Of a DNA stretch of 64,000 nucleotides, positions 24,088 through 32,881 are shown in pieces (positions within the stretch are counted from its first letter, which is position 1; each line of letters begins with the position of its first letter). The translations under genes were made by a program, and so were the position numbers. The stretch is taken from contig NZ_JAAGLT010000019.1 of the NCBI RefSeq assembly GCF_010548275.1, positions 1 to 64,000 of the forward strand. The letters run 5' to 3'. Origin of the DNA: Streptomyces sp. SID12488 (GTDB lineage Bacteria > Actinomycetota > Actinomycetes > Streptomycetales > Streptomycetaceae). A model generated the notes under the pieces. That model ran no database searches. It was given only the letters and a program-made list of their open reading frames with translations, and was not told where the DNA came from.

Positions 24088-24388
24088 CGGATCACCCTTT
24101 CGGTAGCGGTTCAGGACCTGTCCGAACACCCGGGTTGACAGGCTGCTTCCCCGAAAACCTATCGGTCCCCCCGCGCCCGCGGACAATCGGGCACCGACAG
24201 TGGCTCACCCCTGGTCCTGTCGGGTCTCTACAGTCGGCGTACGTGAAGAAGGGTTCGCCGGGCGGCGCCGACAGCTTCGGACGGACATGGTTTCTCGGCC
24301 TGAATCCGGTGGAAGCCGGGGTGTCGGTTCTGCATGATTCACTGCGGGACATACTCATCTCGCCAACGGTGACAAGGGGAGGCCGCTC
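24088..24388. other. Divergent intergenic region between fabG and tldD
   Basis: There are 301 bases without a credible gene. TTGACA occurs at 24135-24140 on the plus strand with TATCGG 19 bases later, a weak candidate for a rightward promoter. No convincing operator or RNA structure is visible. Confidence 0.4.
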
Positions 24389-25912
24389 GTGGCCCATGAA
24401 ATCGATCCGTCGTTCCTCGCGTTGCCCTTGCGGGCCCTCGCCGACGCCGCCCTCGCACGCGCGCGTGCGCTCGGTGCCGAGCACGCGGACTTCCGGTTCG
24501 AGCGGGTGCGCAGCGCGTCCTGGCGGCTGCGGGACGCCAAGCCGTCCGGCACGTCGGACACCACGGACCTGGGGTACGCGGTGCGGGTGGTGCACGGCGG
24601 TACCTGGGGGTTCGCGTCGGGCGTGGACCTGAGCATGGACGCCGCCGCGAAGGTCGCCTCGCAGGCCGTGGCCATGGCGAAGCTGTCCGCCCAGGTGATC
24701 AAGGCCGCGGGGTCCGACGAACGCGTGGAACTGGCCGCCGAACCGGTGCACGCCGACAAGACGTGGGTCTCGTCGTACGAGATCGATCCGTTCACCGTGA
24801 GCGACGAGGAGAAGGCGGGCCTGCTGGCCGAGTGGAGTGCGCGGCTGCTCTCGGCGAACGGGGTCAACCATGTCGACGCCTCGCTGCTCACGGTGCACGA
24901 GAACAAGTTCTACGCCGACACCGCGGGGACCGTCACCACCCAGCAGCGGGTGCGCCTCCACCCGCAGTTCACCGCCGTCTCCGTCGACGAGTCGAGCGGC
25001 GAGTTCGACTCGATGCGGAGCATCGCGCCGCCCGTCGGACGCGGTTGGGAGTACCTCACGGGCCGGGGCTGGGACTGGGAGTCCGAGCTCGAACAGATCC
25101 CTGACCTGCTCGCCGAGAAGATGCGGGCGCCGAGCGTCGAGGCGGGGCTGTACGACCTGGTCGTCGACCCGTCCAACCTGTGGCTGACCATCCACGAGTC
25201 CATCGGCCACGCCACCGAGCTGGACCGGGCCCTCGGCTACGAGGCGGCGTACGCGGGCACATCCTTCGCGACCTTCGACCAGCTCGGCAAGCTCAGGTAC
25301 GGCTCCGAGCTGATGAACGTCACCGGTGACCGCACCGCCGAACACGGCCTGGCGACCATCGGCTACGACGACGAGGGCGTCGCCGGTCAGTCGTGGGACC
25401 TGGTGAAGGACGGGACGCTGGTGGGCTATCAGCTGGACCGGCGGATCGCGAAGCTGACCGGGTTCGAGCGGTCCAACGGGTGCGCGTACGCCGACTCGCC
25501 CGGGCATGTGCCCGTGCAGCGCATGGCCAACGTGTCCTTGCAGCCGGACCCGGGCGGGCTGGCGACCGAGGACCTCATCGGCGGGGTCGACCGCGGGATC
25601 TATGTCGTCGGGGACCGGTCCTGGTCCATCGACATGCAGCGCTACAACTTCCAGTTCACCGGGCAGCGGTTCTTCAGGATCGAGAACGGCCGGATCACCG
25701 GGCAGCTGCGGGACGTGGCCTACCAGGCGACGACCACCGACTTCTGGGGCTCCATGGCGGCCGTCGGCGGTCCGCAGACGTACGTCCTGGGCGGGGCCTT
25801 CAACTGCGGCAAGGCCCAGCCAGGGCAGGTCGCGGCCGTGTCCCACGGGTGCCCGTCGGCCCTCTTCAAGGGCGTCAACATTCTCAACACCACGCAGGAG
25901 GCCGGTCGATGA
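24389..25912 (+). CDS. tldD: Metalloprotease TldD
   Basis: A 507-residue zinc metalloprotease subunit. With TldE it degrades unfolded peptides and, in other bacteria, matures microcin B17 and degrades the CcdA antitoxin. The catalytic motif HESIGHATE (His269, Glu270, His274) is intact. The conserved C-terminal NCGKAQPGQ and SHGCP follow the usual zinc-binding region. The start is GTG at 24389, preceded by AAGGGGAGG. Its TGA overlaps the ATG of the tldE gene, so the two are translated together. No ribosomal-peptide or toxin-antitoxin gene is nearby. Confidence 0.93.
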   Translation: MAHEIDPSFLALPLRALADAALARARALGAEHADFRFERVRSASWRLRDAKPSGTSDTTDLGYAVRVVHGGTWGFASGVDLSMDAAAKVASQAVAMAKLSAQVIKAAGSDERVELAAEPVHADKTWVSSYEIDPFTVSDEEKAGLLAEWSARLLSANGVNHVDASLLTVHENKFYADTAGTVTTQQRVRLHPQFTAVSVDESSGEFDSMRSIAPPVGRGWEYLTGRGWDWESELEQIPDLLAEKMRAPSVEAGLYDLVVDPSNLWLTIHESIGHATELDRALGYEAAYAGTSFATFDQLGKLRYGSELMNVTGDRTAEHGLATIGYDDEGVAGQSWDLVKDGTLVGYQLDRRIAKLTGFERSNGCAYADSPGHVPVQRMANVSLQPDPGGLATEDLIGGVDRGIYVVGDRSWSIDMQRYNFQFTGQRFFRIENGRITGQLRDVAYQATTTDFWGSMAAVGGPQTYVLGGAFNCGKAQPGQVAAVSHGCPSALFKGVNILNTTQEAGR

Positions 25913-27303
25913 GCGCTCGTTTGATCAAGCCGCACGAGATCGTCGAGCGGGCCCTCTCGCTGTCCCGGGCCGACGGGTGTGTCGTCATCGCCGACGAGGA
26001 GTCGACCGCCAATCTGCGCTGGGCGGGCAACGCCCTCACCACCAACGGGGTCACCCGCGGGCGCACGCTCACGGTCGTCGCCACCGTCGGCGGCAAGCAG
26101 GGCACGGCCTCCGGGGTGGTCTCCCGCGCCGCCGTCACCGCCGACGAGCTGGAGCCGCTCGTACGGGCCGCCGAGGCCGCCGCGCGCGGCGCCGGGCCCG
26201 CGGAGGACGCCCAGCCGCTGGTCGGGGGCGTACCGGAGTCCCCGGACTTCACGGACGCGCCCGCCGAGACCTCCTCCGCGGTGTTCGGCGACTTCGCGCC
26301 GGCGCTCGGTGAGGCCTTCGCACGCGCGCGTGCGGGCGGTCGGGAGCTGTACGGCTTCGCCAACCACGAGCTGGTGTCCAGCTATGTGGGTACGTCGACG
26401 GGGCTGCGCCTGCGCCATGACCAGCCCAACGGGACGCTGGAGCTGAACGCCAAGTCCCCGGACCGTACGCGCTCGGCGTGGGCCGGGCGCTCCACGCGGG
26501 ACTTCAAGGACGTCGACCCGGCCGCTCTGGACGCGGAACTCGCCGTACGCCTCGGCTGGGCGGAGCGGCGGATCGAGCTGCCCGCCGGGCGGTACGAGAC
26601 GCTGCTGCCGCCGACCGCGGTCGCGGACCTGCTGATCTACCAGTTGTGGTCGGCGTCCGCGCGGGACGCCGCCGAGGGGCGCACGGTGTTCTCCAAGCCG
26701 GGCGGCGGGACACGTATCGGCGAGCGGCTCACCGAGCTGCCGCTGACGCTGCGCAGCGACCCGAACGAGCCCGGCCTGGAGGCCTCCCCCTTCCTGCTCG
26801 CCCACTCCTCGGGCGACGACCAGTCGGTGTTCGACAACGGGTTGCCGCTGAGCGCCACGGAGTGGATCCGCGAGGGCGAACTGAACCGGCTGATCACCTC
26901 CCGGCACACCGCCGGGCTTACCGGCCTGCCCGTGTCCCCGGCGATCGGGAACATCGTCCTGGACGGGGGCGAGGACAAGTCCCTGGAGGAGATGGTCGCG
27001 AACACCGAGCGAGGTCTGCTGCTGACCTGCCTCTGGTACATCCGCGAGGTCGATCCGGCGACCCTGCTGCTGACCGGTCTGACCCGCGACGGGGTGTACC
27101 TCGTGGAGAACGGCGAGGTCAGCGGGGAGGTCAACAACTTCCGGTTCAACGAGTCGCCGGTGGACCTGCTCGGGCGTGCCGTCGAGGCGGGGCGTACGGA
27201 GAAGACGCTGCCCCGGGAGTGGAGCGACTGGTTCACCAGGGCCGCGATGCCCGCACTGCGGGTGCCGGACTTCAATATGAGCTCTGTCAGTCAGGGCGTA
27301 TAA
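25909..27303 (+). CDS. pmbA: TldE/PmbA peptidase subunit
   Basis: A 464-residue partner of TldD, the non-catalytic half of the heterodimer. It shares the U62 fold but lacks the HExxxH motif. Recognisable segments are ANHELVSSYVGTSTGLRLRH, PAGRYETLLPP, SLEEMVANTERGLLLTCLWY, and a C-terminal NFRFNESPVDLL. The ATG at 25909 overlaps the tldD stop (ATGA). The residues before it in the longer open frame are shadow. The two genes form a tight operon that stops before tyrS. Confidence 0.92.
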   Translation: MSARLIKPHEIVERALSLSRADGCVVIADEESTANLRWAGNALTTNGVTRGRTLTVVATVGGKQGTASGVVSRAAVTADELEPLVRAAEAAARGAGPAEDAQPLVGGVPESPDFTDAPAETSSAVFGDFAPALGEAFARARAGGRELYGFANHELVSSYVGTSTGLRLRHDQPNGTLELNAKSPDRTRSAWAGRSTRDFKDVDPAALDAELAVRLGWAERRIELPAGRYETLLPPTAVADLLIYQLWSASARDAAEGRTVFSKPGGGTRIGERLTELPLTLRSDPNEPGLEASPFLLAHSSGDDQSVFDNGLPLSATEWIREGELNRLITSRHTAGLTGLPVSPAIGNIVLDGGEDKSLEEMVANTERGLLLTCLWYIREVDPATLLLTGLTRDGVYLVENGEVSGEVNNFRFNESPVDLLGRAVEAGRTEKTLPREWSDWFTRAAMPALRVPDFNMSSVSQGV

Positions 27304-27371
27304 CCTCGTTGCCGGTAGTCGCTCGGCTGCCGTAGAACTGAACGAAGACCATTCAAGGAGATACGAGAACC

Positions 27372-28637
27372 GTGACGGACATCGTCGACGAGCTGAAGTG
27401 GCGTGGGCTGTTCGCCCAGTCCACTGACGAGGACGCTTTGCGCAAGGCGCTCGCGGACGGTCCCGTCACGTTCTATTGCGGCTTCGACCCGACCGCGGCC
27501 AGTCTGCACGTCGGTCATCTGGTGCAGGTGCTCACCATGCGCCGCTTCCAGCAGGCGGGCCTGCGTCCGCTGGCCCTGGTCGGCGGGGCGACCGGCCAGA
27601 TCGGCGACCCGCGTCCCACCGCGGAGCGCACGCTGAACGACCCGGAGACGGTCGCGAACTGGGTGAACCGGCTCCGCGCGCAGATCGAGCCGTTCCTGTC
27701 CTTCGAGGGCGAGAACGCCGCGGTGATGGTGAACAACCTGGACTGGACGGCCGGCCTGTCCGCCATCGAGTTCCTCCGGGACATCGGCAAGCACTTCCGC
27801 GTCAACAAGATGCTGACGAAGGACTCGGTCGCCCGTCGTCTGGAGTCCGACCAGGGCATCAGCTACACGGAGTTCAGCTACCAGCTCCTGCAGGGCATGG
27901 ACTTCCTGGAGCTGTACCGGAGGTACGGCTGCACGCTCCAGCAGGGCGGCAGCGACCAGTGGGGCAACCTCACCGCCGGGCTCGACCTGATCCACCGGCT
28001 GGAGCCGGAAGCCTCCGCGCACGCGCTGGCGACGCCGCTGATGACGAAGGCGGACGGCACCAAGTTCGGCAAGACCGAGGGCGGCGCCATCTGGCTCGAC
28101 CCGGAGATGACGACGCCGTACGCGTTCTACCAGTTCTGGCTGAATGTCGACGACCGGGACATCTCGGCGTACATGCGCATCCTGTCCTTCCAGTCCCCGG
28201 AGGAACTGGAGGCGATGGAGGCGCAGACCGCGGAGCGTCCGCAGGCGCGTGCCGCGCAGCGCGCGCTCGCCGAGGAGCTGACGACGCTGGTGCACGGCGC
28301 CGAGCAGACGGCCGCCGTGATCGCCGCGTCCAAGGCCCTCTTCGGCCAGGGCGAACTCGGTGAGCTGGACGAGCGGACGCTGAGCGCGGCCCTCTCCGAG
28401 GTGCCGCACATCCAGGTCGCCGAGGCGGGGCCGGTCGTCGACCTGTTCGCCGAGGTCGGACTGGTGGCCAGCAAGTCGGCCGCGCGGCGCACGGTGAAGG
28501 AGGGTGGTGCCTACGTGAACAACGTGAAGGTCACCGCCGAGGACGCGGTCCCCGCTAAGGAGGACCTGTTGCACGGGCGGTGGCTGGTCCTGCGCCGGGG
28601 CAAGAAGAACCTCGCAGCGGTCGAGGTCACCGGCTGA
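27372..28637 (+). CDS. tyrS: Tyrosyl-tRNA synthetase
   Basis: A 421-residue class I synthetase charging tRNA-Tyr. The HIGH-type motif is HVGH at 46-49, the tyrosine-binding region GGSDQWGNL lies near 192-200, and the KMSKS equivalent KFGKT is at 231-235. A C-terminal S4 RNA-binding domain spans about 355-415. The GTG at 27372 is preceded by AAGGAGA. No T-box leader is seen in the short 68-base upstream gap. A very strong hairpin follows. Confidence 0.96.
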   Translation: MTDIVDELKWRGLFAQSTDEDALRKALADGPVTFYCGFDPTAASLHVGHLVQVLTMRRFQQAGLRPLALVGGATGQIGDPRPTAERTLNDPETVANWVNRLRAQIEPFLSFEGENAAVMVNNLDWTAGLSAIEFLRDIGKHFRVNKMLTKDSVARRLESDQGISYTEFSYQLLQGMDFLELYRRYGCTLQQGGSDQWGNLTAGLDLIHRLEPEASAHALATPLMTKADGTKFGKTEGGAIWLDPEMTTPYAFYQFWLNVDDRDISAYMRILSFQSPEELEAMEAQTAERPQARAAQRALAEELTTLVHGAEQTAAVIAASKALFGQGELGELDERTLSAALSEVPHIQVAEAGPVVDLFAEVGLVASKSAARRTVKEGGAYVNNVKVTAEDAVPAKEDLLHGRWLVLRRGKKNLAAVEVTG

Positions 28638-28660
28638 CCGGACCGTGGGTGCTGCGCGCG

Positions 28661-28706
28661 CGTGTGAAGGGGGCGGCCCTGTTGACCGGGCCGCCCCCTT
28701 CACACG
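28661..28706. terminator. Strong bidirectional terminator after tyrS
   Basis: A perfect 19-bp stem (28661-28679 with 28688-28706, core GAAGGGGGCGGCCC) with an 8-base loop lies between convergent tyrS and the small membrane gene. It has no T run but is the strongest hairpin in the window. Confidence 0.85.
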
Positions 28707-28724
28707 TACCGACAGGACCTGGAA

Positions 28725-29000
28725 CTATGCCCGCTGTCTCTTGCCGCGCATCATCGAGTACGCCATGTCGCCCAGGAACACGATCACGACGGCCGCCGCG
28801 AGCTGGAGCGCGTGACGGCCCCAGTCGATGCCGCTCGTCTCGTCGATGCCGAGACCTCGTGCGATCGCGTTGCCGATGACGGCACCGATGATGCCGAAGA
28901 TGGTCGTCAGCCAGAGCGGGCTGTGCTGCTTGCCCGGAATGATCGCCTTGGCCAGCAGACCCAGCACGAATCCCACGATGATCGCCCACAACCAGCCCAT
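28725..29000 (-). CDS. GlsB/YeaQ/YmgE family stress membrane protein
   Basis: A 91-residue protein with three hydrophobic segments. It begins MGWLWAIIVGFVLGLLAKAI and has the family Gly-rich pattern TTIFGIIGAVIGNAIA. The family is the transglycosylase-associated-protein family, induced by envelope or general stress in other bacteria; its mechanism is unknown. GAGGAGG lies 6 bases before the ATG. It is convergent with tyrS and divergent from the DUF3099 gene. Confidence 0.9.
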   Translation of the reverse strand: MGWLWAIIVGFVLGLLAKAIIPGKQHSPLWLTTIFGIIGAVIGNAIARGLGIDETSGIDWGRHALQLAAAVVIVFLGDMAYSMMRGKRQRA

Positions 29001-29246
29001 GGATGCCTCCTCGTACGGCTCTACGTGAGCATTACGCCCAGTGTCGGCCCGTTCGCGCTACGGCGCATGTCGGGGACCTCGGTACGCGGTAGGACTGAGA
29101 CGGGTCACCCCGACGGAAGATGCCCCGCTCTCGTAGGCGACGCAGGCGCGGCGTAACGTGGAAGCGGTCCGGGCCTGGTTCCCCGACCGGGTTCGGCGTG
29201 GGGTACGGGCCGGGGCGTGTCCGATTCGGGTGGATGGTGGAACGTG

Positions 29247-29645
29247 ATGCGGAAGCGGAGCAACAGCGGCGGCGCCGAGGTCTTCCGGATCACCGGGGCC
29301 CGGCAGGGGCTCGCGGACGATGTCCGTGCCAGACAGCGCCGGTACATCATCTCCATGTCCGTGCGCACGGTGGCGGTGGTCCTCGCGGCGGTGCTCTGGA
29401 ACGTCGAACGGCACGTCGCGTTCGTGGCATTGGTGCTCGGCATGGTCCTGCCCTACATCTCCGTGGTGATCGCCAACGCGGGCCGGGAGAACGCGCCGGG
29501 GCTCCCCTCGACGTTCGTGACGGTTCCGGTGCGGCCGATGATCACGCCGCCGCGACCGGAAGAGGGCTTCGCGGAATCCGCGGCGGAGGACGCCGGGGGC
29601 GATCAGGGGGCCGCCGCGCGGGGCAATCCGCGCGAACGATCCTGA
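29247..29645 (+). CDS. DUF3099 family membrane protein
   Basis: A 132-residue protein with FRITGARQGLADDVRARQRRY before two adjacent hydrophobic helices (about 38-75, MSVRTVAVVLAAVLWNV and VAFVALVLGMVLPYISVVIA). A Pro/Glu-rich tail follows. This arrangement is typical of the actinobacterial DUF3099 family, whose role is unknown. I chose ATG at 29247; a GTG at 29217 would add ten residues and has similar ribosome-site support, so the start is uncertain. Confidence 0.82.
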   Translation: MRKRSNSGGAEVFRITGARQGLADDVRARQRRYIISMSVRTVAVVLAAVLWNVERHVAFVALVLGMVLPYISVVIANAGRENAPGLPSTFVTVPVRPMITPPRPEEGFAESAAEDAGGDQGAAARGNPRERS

Positions 29646-29749
29646 CCAGAAGTCAGTGCGTACAGCGTCGCGAAGCTCAAGAAAAGCTCAGATCAATCAT
29701 GAAGTTCCGGTGCCGGTCGGACGGTTCCCCGTGACATACTTCGTACGCG

Positions 29750-29822
29750 CTCCGCATCCCCCGTCGGAGCGACAGACCGACGCCGGGCAGCTCCCCCCGT
29801 GGCTGCTCGGCGTCGCCTTTTT
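29750..29822 (+). terminator. Double hairpin with T run (terminator or small RNA 3' end)
   Basis: A first hairpin, CGCTCCG/CGGAGCG, spans about 29748-29771. A 13-bp stem (29779-29791 with 29802-29814, one G-T pair) and TTTTT at 29818-29822 follow. It would terminate the DUF3099 transcript about 170 bases after the stop. The two-hairpin layout also fits the 3' end of a small RNA. Confidence 0.65.
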
Positions 29823-29848
29823 GAGCCCTGTTTCCGCCGGGTTAGGGT
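29821..29848 (+). promoter_or_regulatory. Candidate promoter of a leaderless gene
   Basis: TTGAGC (29821-29826), a 16-base spacer and TAGGGT (29843-29848) lie just before the ATG at 29855. With only six bases between -10 and ATG, the transcript would start at the initiation codon. Confidence 0.5.
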
Positions 29849-29854
29849 CAGCAG

Positions 29855-30079
29855 ATGATCGGCTCAGACCCTGATTCCCCCATCTGTTCCGCCAAGGCAT
29901 GCCGGGCGGGCGCGGAGTGGGTGCTCGTCTGGAACAACCCGAAACTGCACACGCCCGAGCGGCGGAAGACGTGGCTGGCGTGCGAGGAGCATCGCGAGCA
30001 CCTGTCGCAGTTTCTGGGGGTGCGTGGCTTCCTGAAGGACGTCGTGCGGCTGGAGGCCTGGGAGGCTCCGGACAGCTGA
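29855..30079 (+). CDS. Small cysteine-containing protein of unknown function
   Basis: A 74-residue cytoplasmic protein. Cys11 and Cys16 (CSAKAC) and Cys43-x-x-His46 (CEEH) form a likely zinc site. WVLVWNNPKLHTPERRKTW and HLSQFLGVRGFLKD are conserved in my recollection of Streptomyces homologues, some of which are mislabelled acetone carboxylase. It appears leaderless: a -10-like TAGGGT ends six bases before the ATG and no ribosome site is present. It is convergent with moaA, seven bases away. Confidence 0.75.
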   Translation: MIGSDPDSPICSAKACRAGAEWVLVWNNPKLHTPERRKTWLACEEHREHLSQFLGVRGFLKDVVRLEAWEAPDS

Positions 30080-30086
30080 GCCCGCT

Positions 30087-31076
30087 TCAGCCCCCGATCG
30101 CCGACATCGGCCTGTCCGGCTGGATGAAGGACGGGTCGTCCAGGCCCGCGCCCGCCTTCTTGCCCCACATCGCCTCGCGCCAGATGCGGGCGATCTCCTC
30201 GTCGGAGGCGTCGGAGCGGAGGGCCGCTCGCAGATCCGTCTCCTCGCGGGCGAAGAGGCAGTTGCGGATCTGGCCGTCGGCCGTCAGGCGGGTGCGGTCG
30301 CAGGCGGCGCAGAACGGGCGGGTGACGGAGGCGATGACGCCGACACGGTGCGGGCCGCCGTCGACCAGCCAGCGCTCGGCGGGGGCCGAGCCGCGTTCGC
30401 CGGTGCCCTCCTCCGTCAGGTCGAAGCGGGTACGGAGGGAGGCGAGGATGTCACCGGCGGTGACCATGCCCTCGCGCTTCCAGCCGTGCTGGGCGTCCAA
30501 AGGCATCTGCTCGATGAAACGCAGCTCGTAGTCGTGCTCGACCGCCCAGGCGAGGAGTTCCGGGGCCTCGTCCTCGTTGAACCCCGGCATCAGGACCGCG
30601 TTGACCTTCACGGGGGTCAGGCCGGCCTCGCGGGCGGCTTCCAGGCCCGCGATGACGTCCTTGTGGCGGTCGCGGCGGGTAAGGGTCTTGAAGACGTCCG
30701 GGCGGAGGGTGTCCAGGGAGACGTTGACGCGGTCCAGGCCCGCCGCCTTCAGGGCGGTCGCCGTGCGGCCCAGGCCGATGCCGTTCGTCGTCAGGGACAT
30801 CTGGGGGCGGGGGGCCAGGGCGGCGACCCGCTCCACGATGCCGACCAGGCCCGGGCGCAGCAGCGGCTCGCCGCCGGTGAAGCGGACCTCTTCGATGCCC
30901 AGGATGCGGACGGCTATGTCTATGAGGCGGACGATCTCGTCGTCCGTGAGCAGGTCCGGCTTGGCCAGCCACTGCAGGCCCTCCTCGGGCATGCAGTACG
31001 TGCACCGCAGGTTGCAGCGGTCGGTCAGCGAGACGCGCAGGTCGGTGGCGACTCGGCCGTAGGTGTCGATGAGCAC
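30087..31076 (-). CDS. moaA: GTP 3',8-cyclase MoaA
   Basis: A 329-residue radical-SAM enzyme that, with MoaC, converts GTP to cyclic pyranopterin phosphate in molybdenum-cofactor synthesis. The N-terminal cluster is Cys21, Cys25, Cys28 (CNLRCTYC). The second cluster is Cys256, Cys259, Cys273 in FCAACDRTRL and RNC. The functional C-terminal Gly-Gly is present. The start is GTG at 31076 (MLIDTYGR). It is alone here, with no other moa or moe gene next to it; other cofactor genes must lie elsewhere. Confidence 0.95.
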   Translation of the reverse strand: MLIDTYGRVATDLRVSLTDRCNLRCTYCMPEEGLQWLAKPDLLTDDEIVRLIDIAVRILGIEEVRFTGGEPLLRPGLVGIVERVAALAPRPQMSLTTNGIGLGRTATALKAAGLDRVNVSLDTLRPDVFKTLTRRDRHKDVIAGLEAAREAGLTPVKVNAVLMPGFNEDEAPELLAWAVEHDYELRFIEQMPLDAQHGWKREGMVTAGDILASLRTRFDLTEEGTGERGSAPAERWLVDGGPHRVGVIASVTRPFCAACDRTRLTADGQIRNCLFAREETDLRAALRSDASDEEIARIWREAMWGKKAGAGLDDPSFIQPDRPMSAIGG

Positions 31077-31184
31077 GTGGGCCCCCTCCCTCGTAGCGGA
31101 TCGCGTGGGTAAGAGTTTCTCCTGATACCTGCGAGCCTACGTGACCCCACCGACAACGCGGCCGGCCCGATGCCACAGAACGCG

Positions 31185-31222
31185 GCGTGGGGCCACCGTA
31201 GATCCCTACGGCGGCCCCACGC
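31185..31222 (-). terminator. Terminator after the SSS symporter operon
   Basis: GCGTGGGGCC (31185-31194) pairs with GGCCCCACGC (31213-31222). An inner CCGTAG/CTACGG continues the stem past a mismatch, with a 4-base loop. It lies just beyond the stop at 31256. Confidence 0.75.
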
Positions 31223-31255
31223 GGTGCCTGTGCCGGCGAACCGGCGAGCGAGCGC

Positions 31256-32881
31256 CTAGTGCGCTCCGGTGCCCGTGAGGGACCGCACCTCCAGCTCCGC
31301 GTACTTGCCGGTGTCGGGCTCCTCCTTGGAGAGGACGGTGCCGAGCCAGCCCATGACGAAGCCGAACGGGATGGAGATGATCCCGGGGTTCTTCAGCGGG
31401 AACCAGTGGAAGTCGACGCCCGGGAACATCGCCTTCGGGTCGCCGGACACGACTGGTGAGAACAGCACCAGGCCGACCGCCACGATCAGGCCGCCGTAGA
31501 TCGACCACAGGGCGCCCTGGGTGGTGAACTTCTTCCAGAACAGGCTGTAGAGGATCGTCGGGAGATTGGCGGACGCGGCGACCGCGAACGCCAGCGCGAC
31601 CAGGCCGGCCACGTTGAGGTCGCGGGCGAGGGCGCCCAGGGCGATGGAGATGATGCCGATGAAGACGGTGGCCCAGCGGACCGCCTTCATCTCCTCCTTC
31701 TCGGTGGCCTGCCCCTTGCGGATGACGTTGGCGTAGATGTCGTGCGCGAAGGACGACGACGAGGCCAGCGTGAGGCCGGCGACGACGGCGAGGATCGTCG
31801 CGAAGGCGACCGCCGAGATCGTCGCGAGCAGGACGGCACCCCAGGTCGAGTCGACGCCGCCGATGTGCAGGGCGAGCAGTGGCGCCGCCGTGTTGCCCGA
31901 TGGGTTGGAGTCGGTGATCTCTTTCGGGTCGATCAGTGCCGCGGCTCCGAAGCCGAGCGCGATCGTCATCAGGTAGAAGCCACCGATGATGCCGATCGCC
32001 CAGTTCACGGACTTCCGGGCGGCCTTGGCCGTGGGCACCGTGTAGAAGCGGATCAGGATGTGCGGCAGACCGGCGGTGCCGAGGACCAGGGCGATGCCCA
32101 GGGAGATGAAGTCCAGCTTGGTGGTGCCGGTGGCGCCGTACTGGAGGCCGGGCTCGAGGAAGGCGTCGCCCTTGCCGCTGCGTTCAGCGGCGGTGCCGAG
32201 CAGATCGGAGATGTTGAAGTTGAACTTCAGCAGCACCAGGAACGTAATGAGGATCGTGCCGCTGATGAGCAGCACGGCCTTGACCATCTGGACCCAGGTG
32301 GTGCCCTTCATGCCGCCGATGGAGACGTACACGATCATCAGGACGCCGACGAGGGCGACGATGGCGACCTTGCCCGCGTCGGAGGTGATGCCGAGGAGGA
32401 GCGAGACGAGGACGCCCGCGCCGGCCATCTGGGCCAGCAGGTAGAAGATCGAGACGACGATCGTCGACGTACCGGCGGCCGTGCGGACCGGACGCTGGCG
32501 CATGCGGTAGGCGAGGACGTCACCCATGGTGTAGCGGCCCGAGTTGCGCAGCGGTTCGGCGACCAGGAGCAGGGCGACCAGCCAGGCGACGAGGAAGCCG
32601 ATGGAGTACAGGAAGCCGTCGTACCCGAACAGGGCGATCGCGCCCGCGATGCCGAGGAAGGACGCGGCGGACATGTAGTCGCCGGAGACCGCGAGGCCGT
32701 TCTGGAAGGCGCTGAACTGGCGCCCGCCGGCGTAGAAGTCGGCGGCGCTCTTGGTCTGGCGGCCCGCCCAGACGGTGATGACGAGGGTCGCGACGACGAA
32801 CACCGCGAACAGGGAGATGATCAGTGGCCGGTGCTCACTGGCCTCGCCTGCCGCGAGGACACTCTGCTGTACGGGGCTCAT
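31256..32881 (-). CDS. Sodium:solute symporter, acetate/monocarboxylate type
   Basis: A 541-residue SSS-family transporter with about 13 membrane helices. Conserved parts are DFYAGGRQFSAFQNGLAVSGDYMSAASFLG, readable as DFYAGGRQFSAFQNG and SGDYMSAASFLGIAG, GTAGLPHILIRFYTVP, and LTLASSSSFAHDIYANV. These match ActP/MctC-type acetate and short monocarboxylate uptake. The paired DUF485 gene upstream overlaps it by 4 bases, the usual arrangement for these importers. The operon has a Crp-like palindrome in its upstream region, consistent with carbon-source control. Confidence 0.92.
   Translation of the reverse strand: MSPVQQSVLAAGEASEHRPLIISLFAVFVVATLVITVWAGRQTKSAADFYAGGRQFSAFQNGLAVSGDYMSAASFLGIAGAIALFGYDGFLYSIGFLVAWLVALLLVAEPLRNSGRYTMGDVLAYRMRQRPVRTAAGTSTIVVSIFYLLAQMAGAGVLVSLLLGITSDAGKVAIVALVGVLMIVYVSIGGMKGTTWVQMVKAVLLISGTILITFLVLLKFNFNISDLLGTAAERSGKGDAFLEPGLQYGATGTTKLDFISLGIALVLGTAGLPHILIRFYTVPTAKAARKSVNWAIGIIGGFYLMTIALGFGAAALIDPKEITDSNPSGNTAAPLLALHIGGVDSTWGAVLLATISAVAFATILAVVAGLTLASSSSFAHDIYANVIRKGQATEKEEMKAVRWATVFIGIISIALGALARDLNVAGLVALAFAVAASANLPTILYSLFWKKFTTQGALWSIYGGLIVAVGLVLFSPVVSGDPKAMFPGVDFHWFPLKNPGIISIPFGFVMGWLGTVLSKEEPDTGKYAELEVRSLTGTGAH

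Noticed and set aside
24092..25846. A 584-codon minus-strand frame opposite tldD
   Set aside because: It is the shadow of a gene with an intact HExxxH motif; the frame has no domain of its own.
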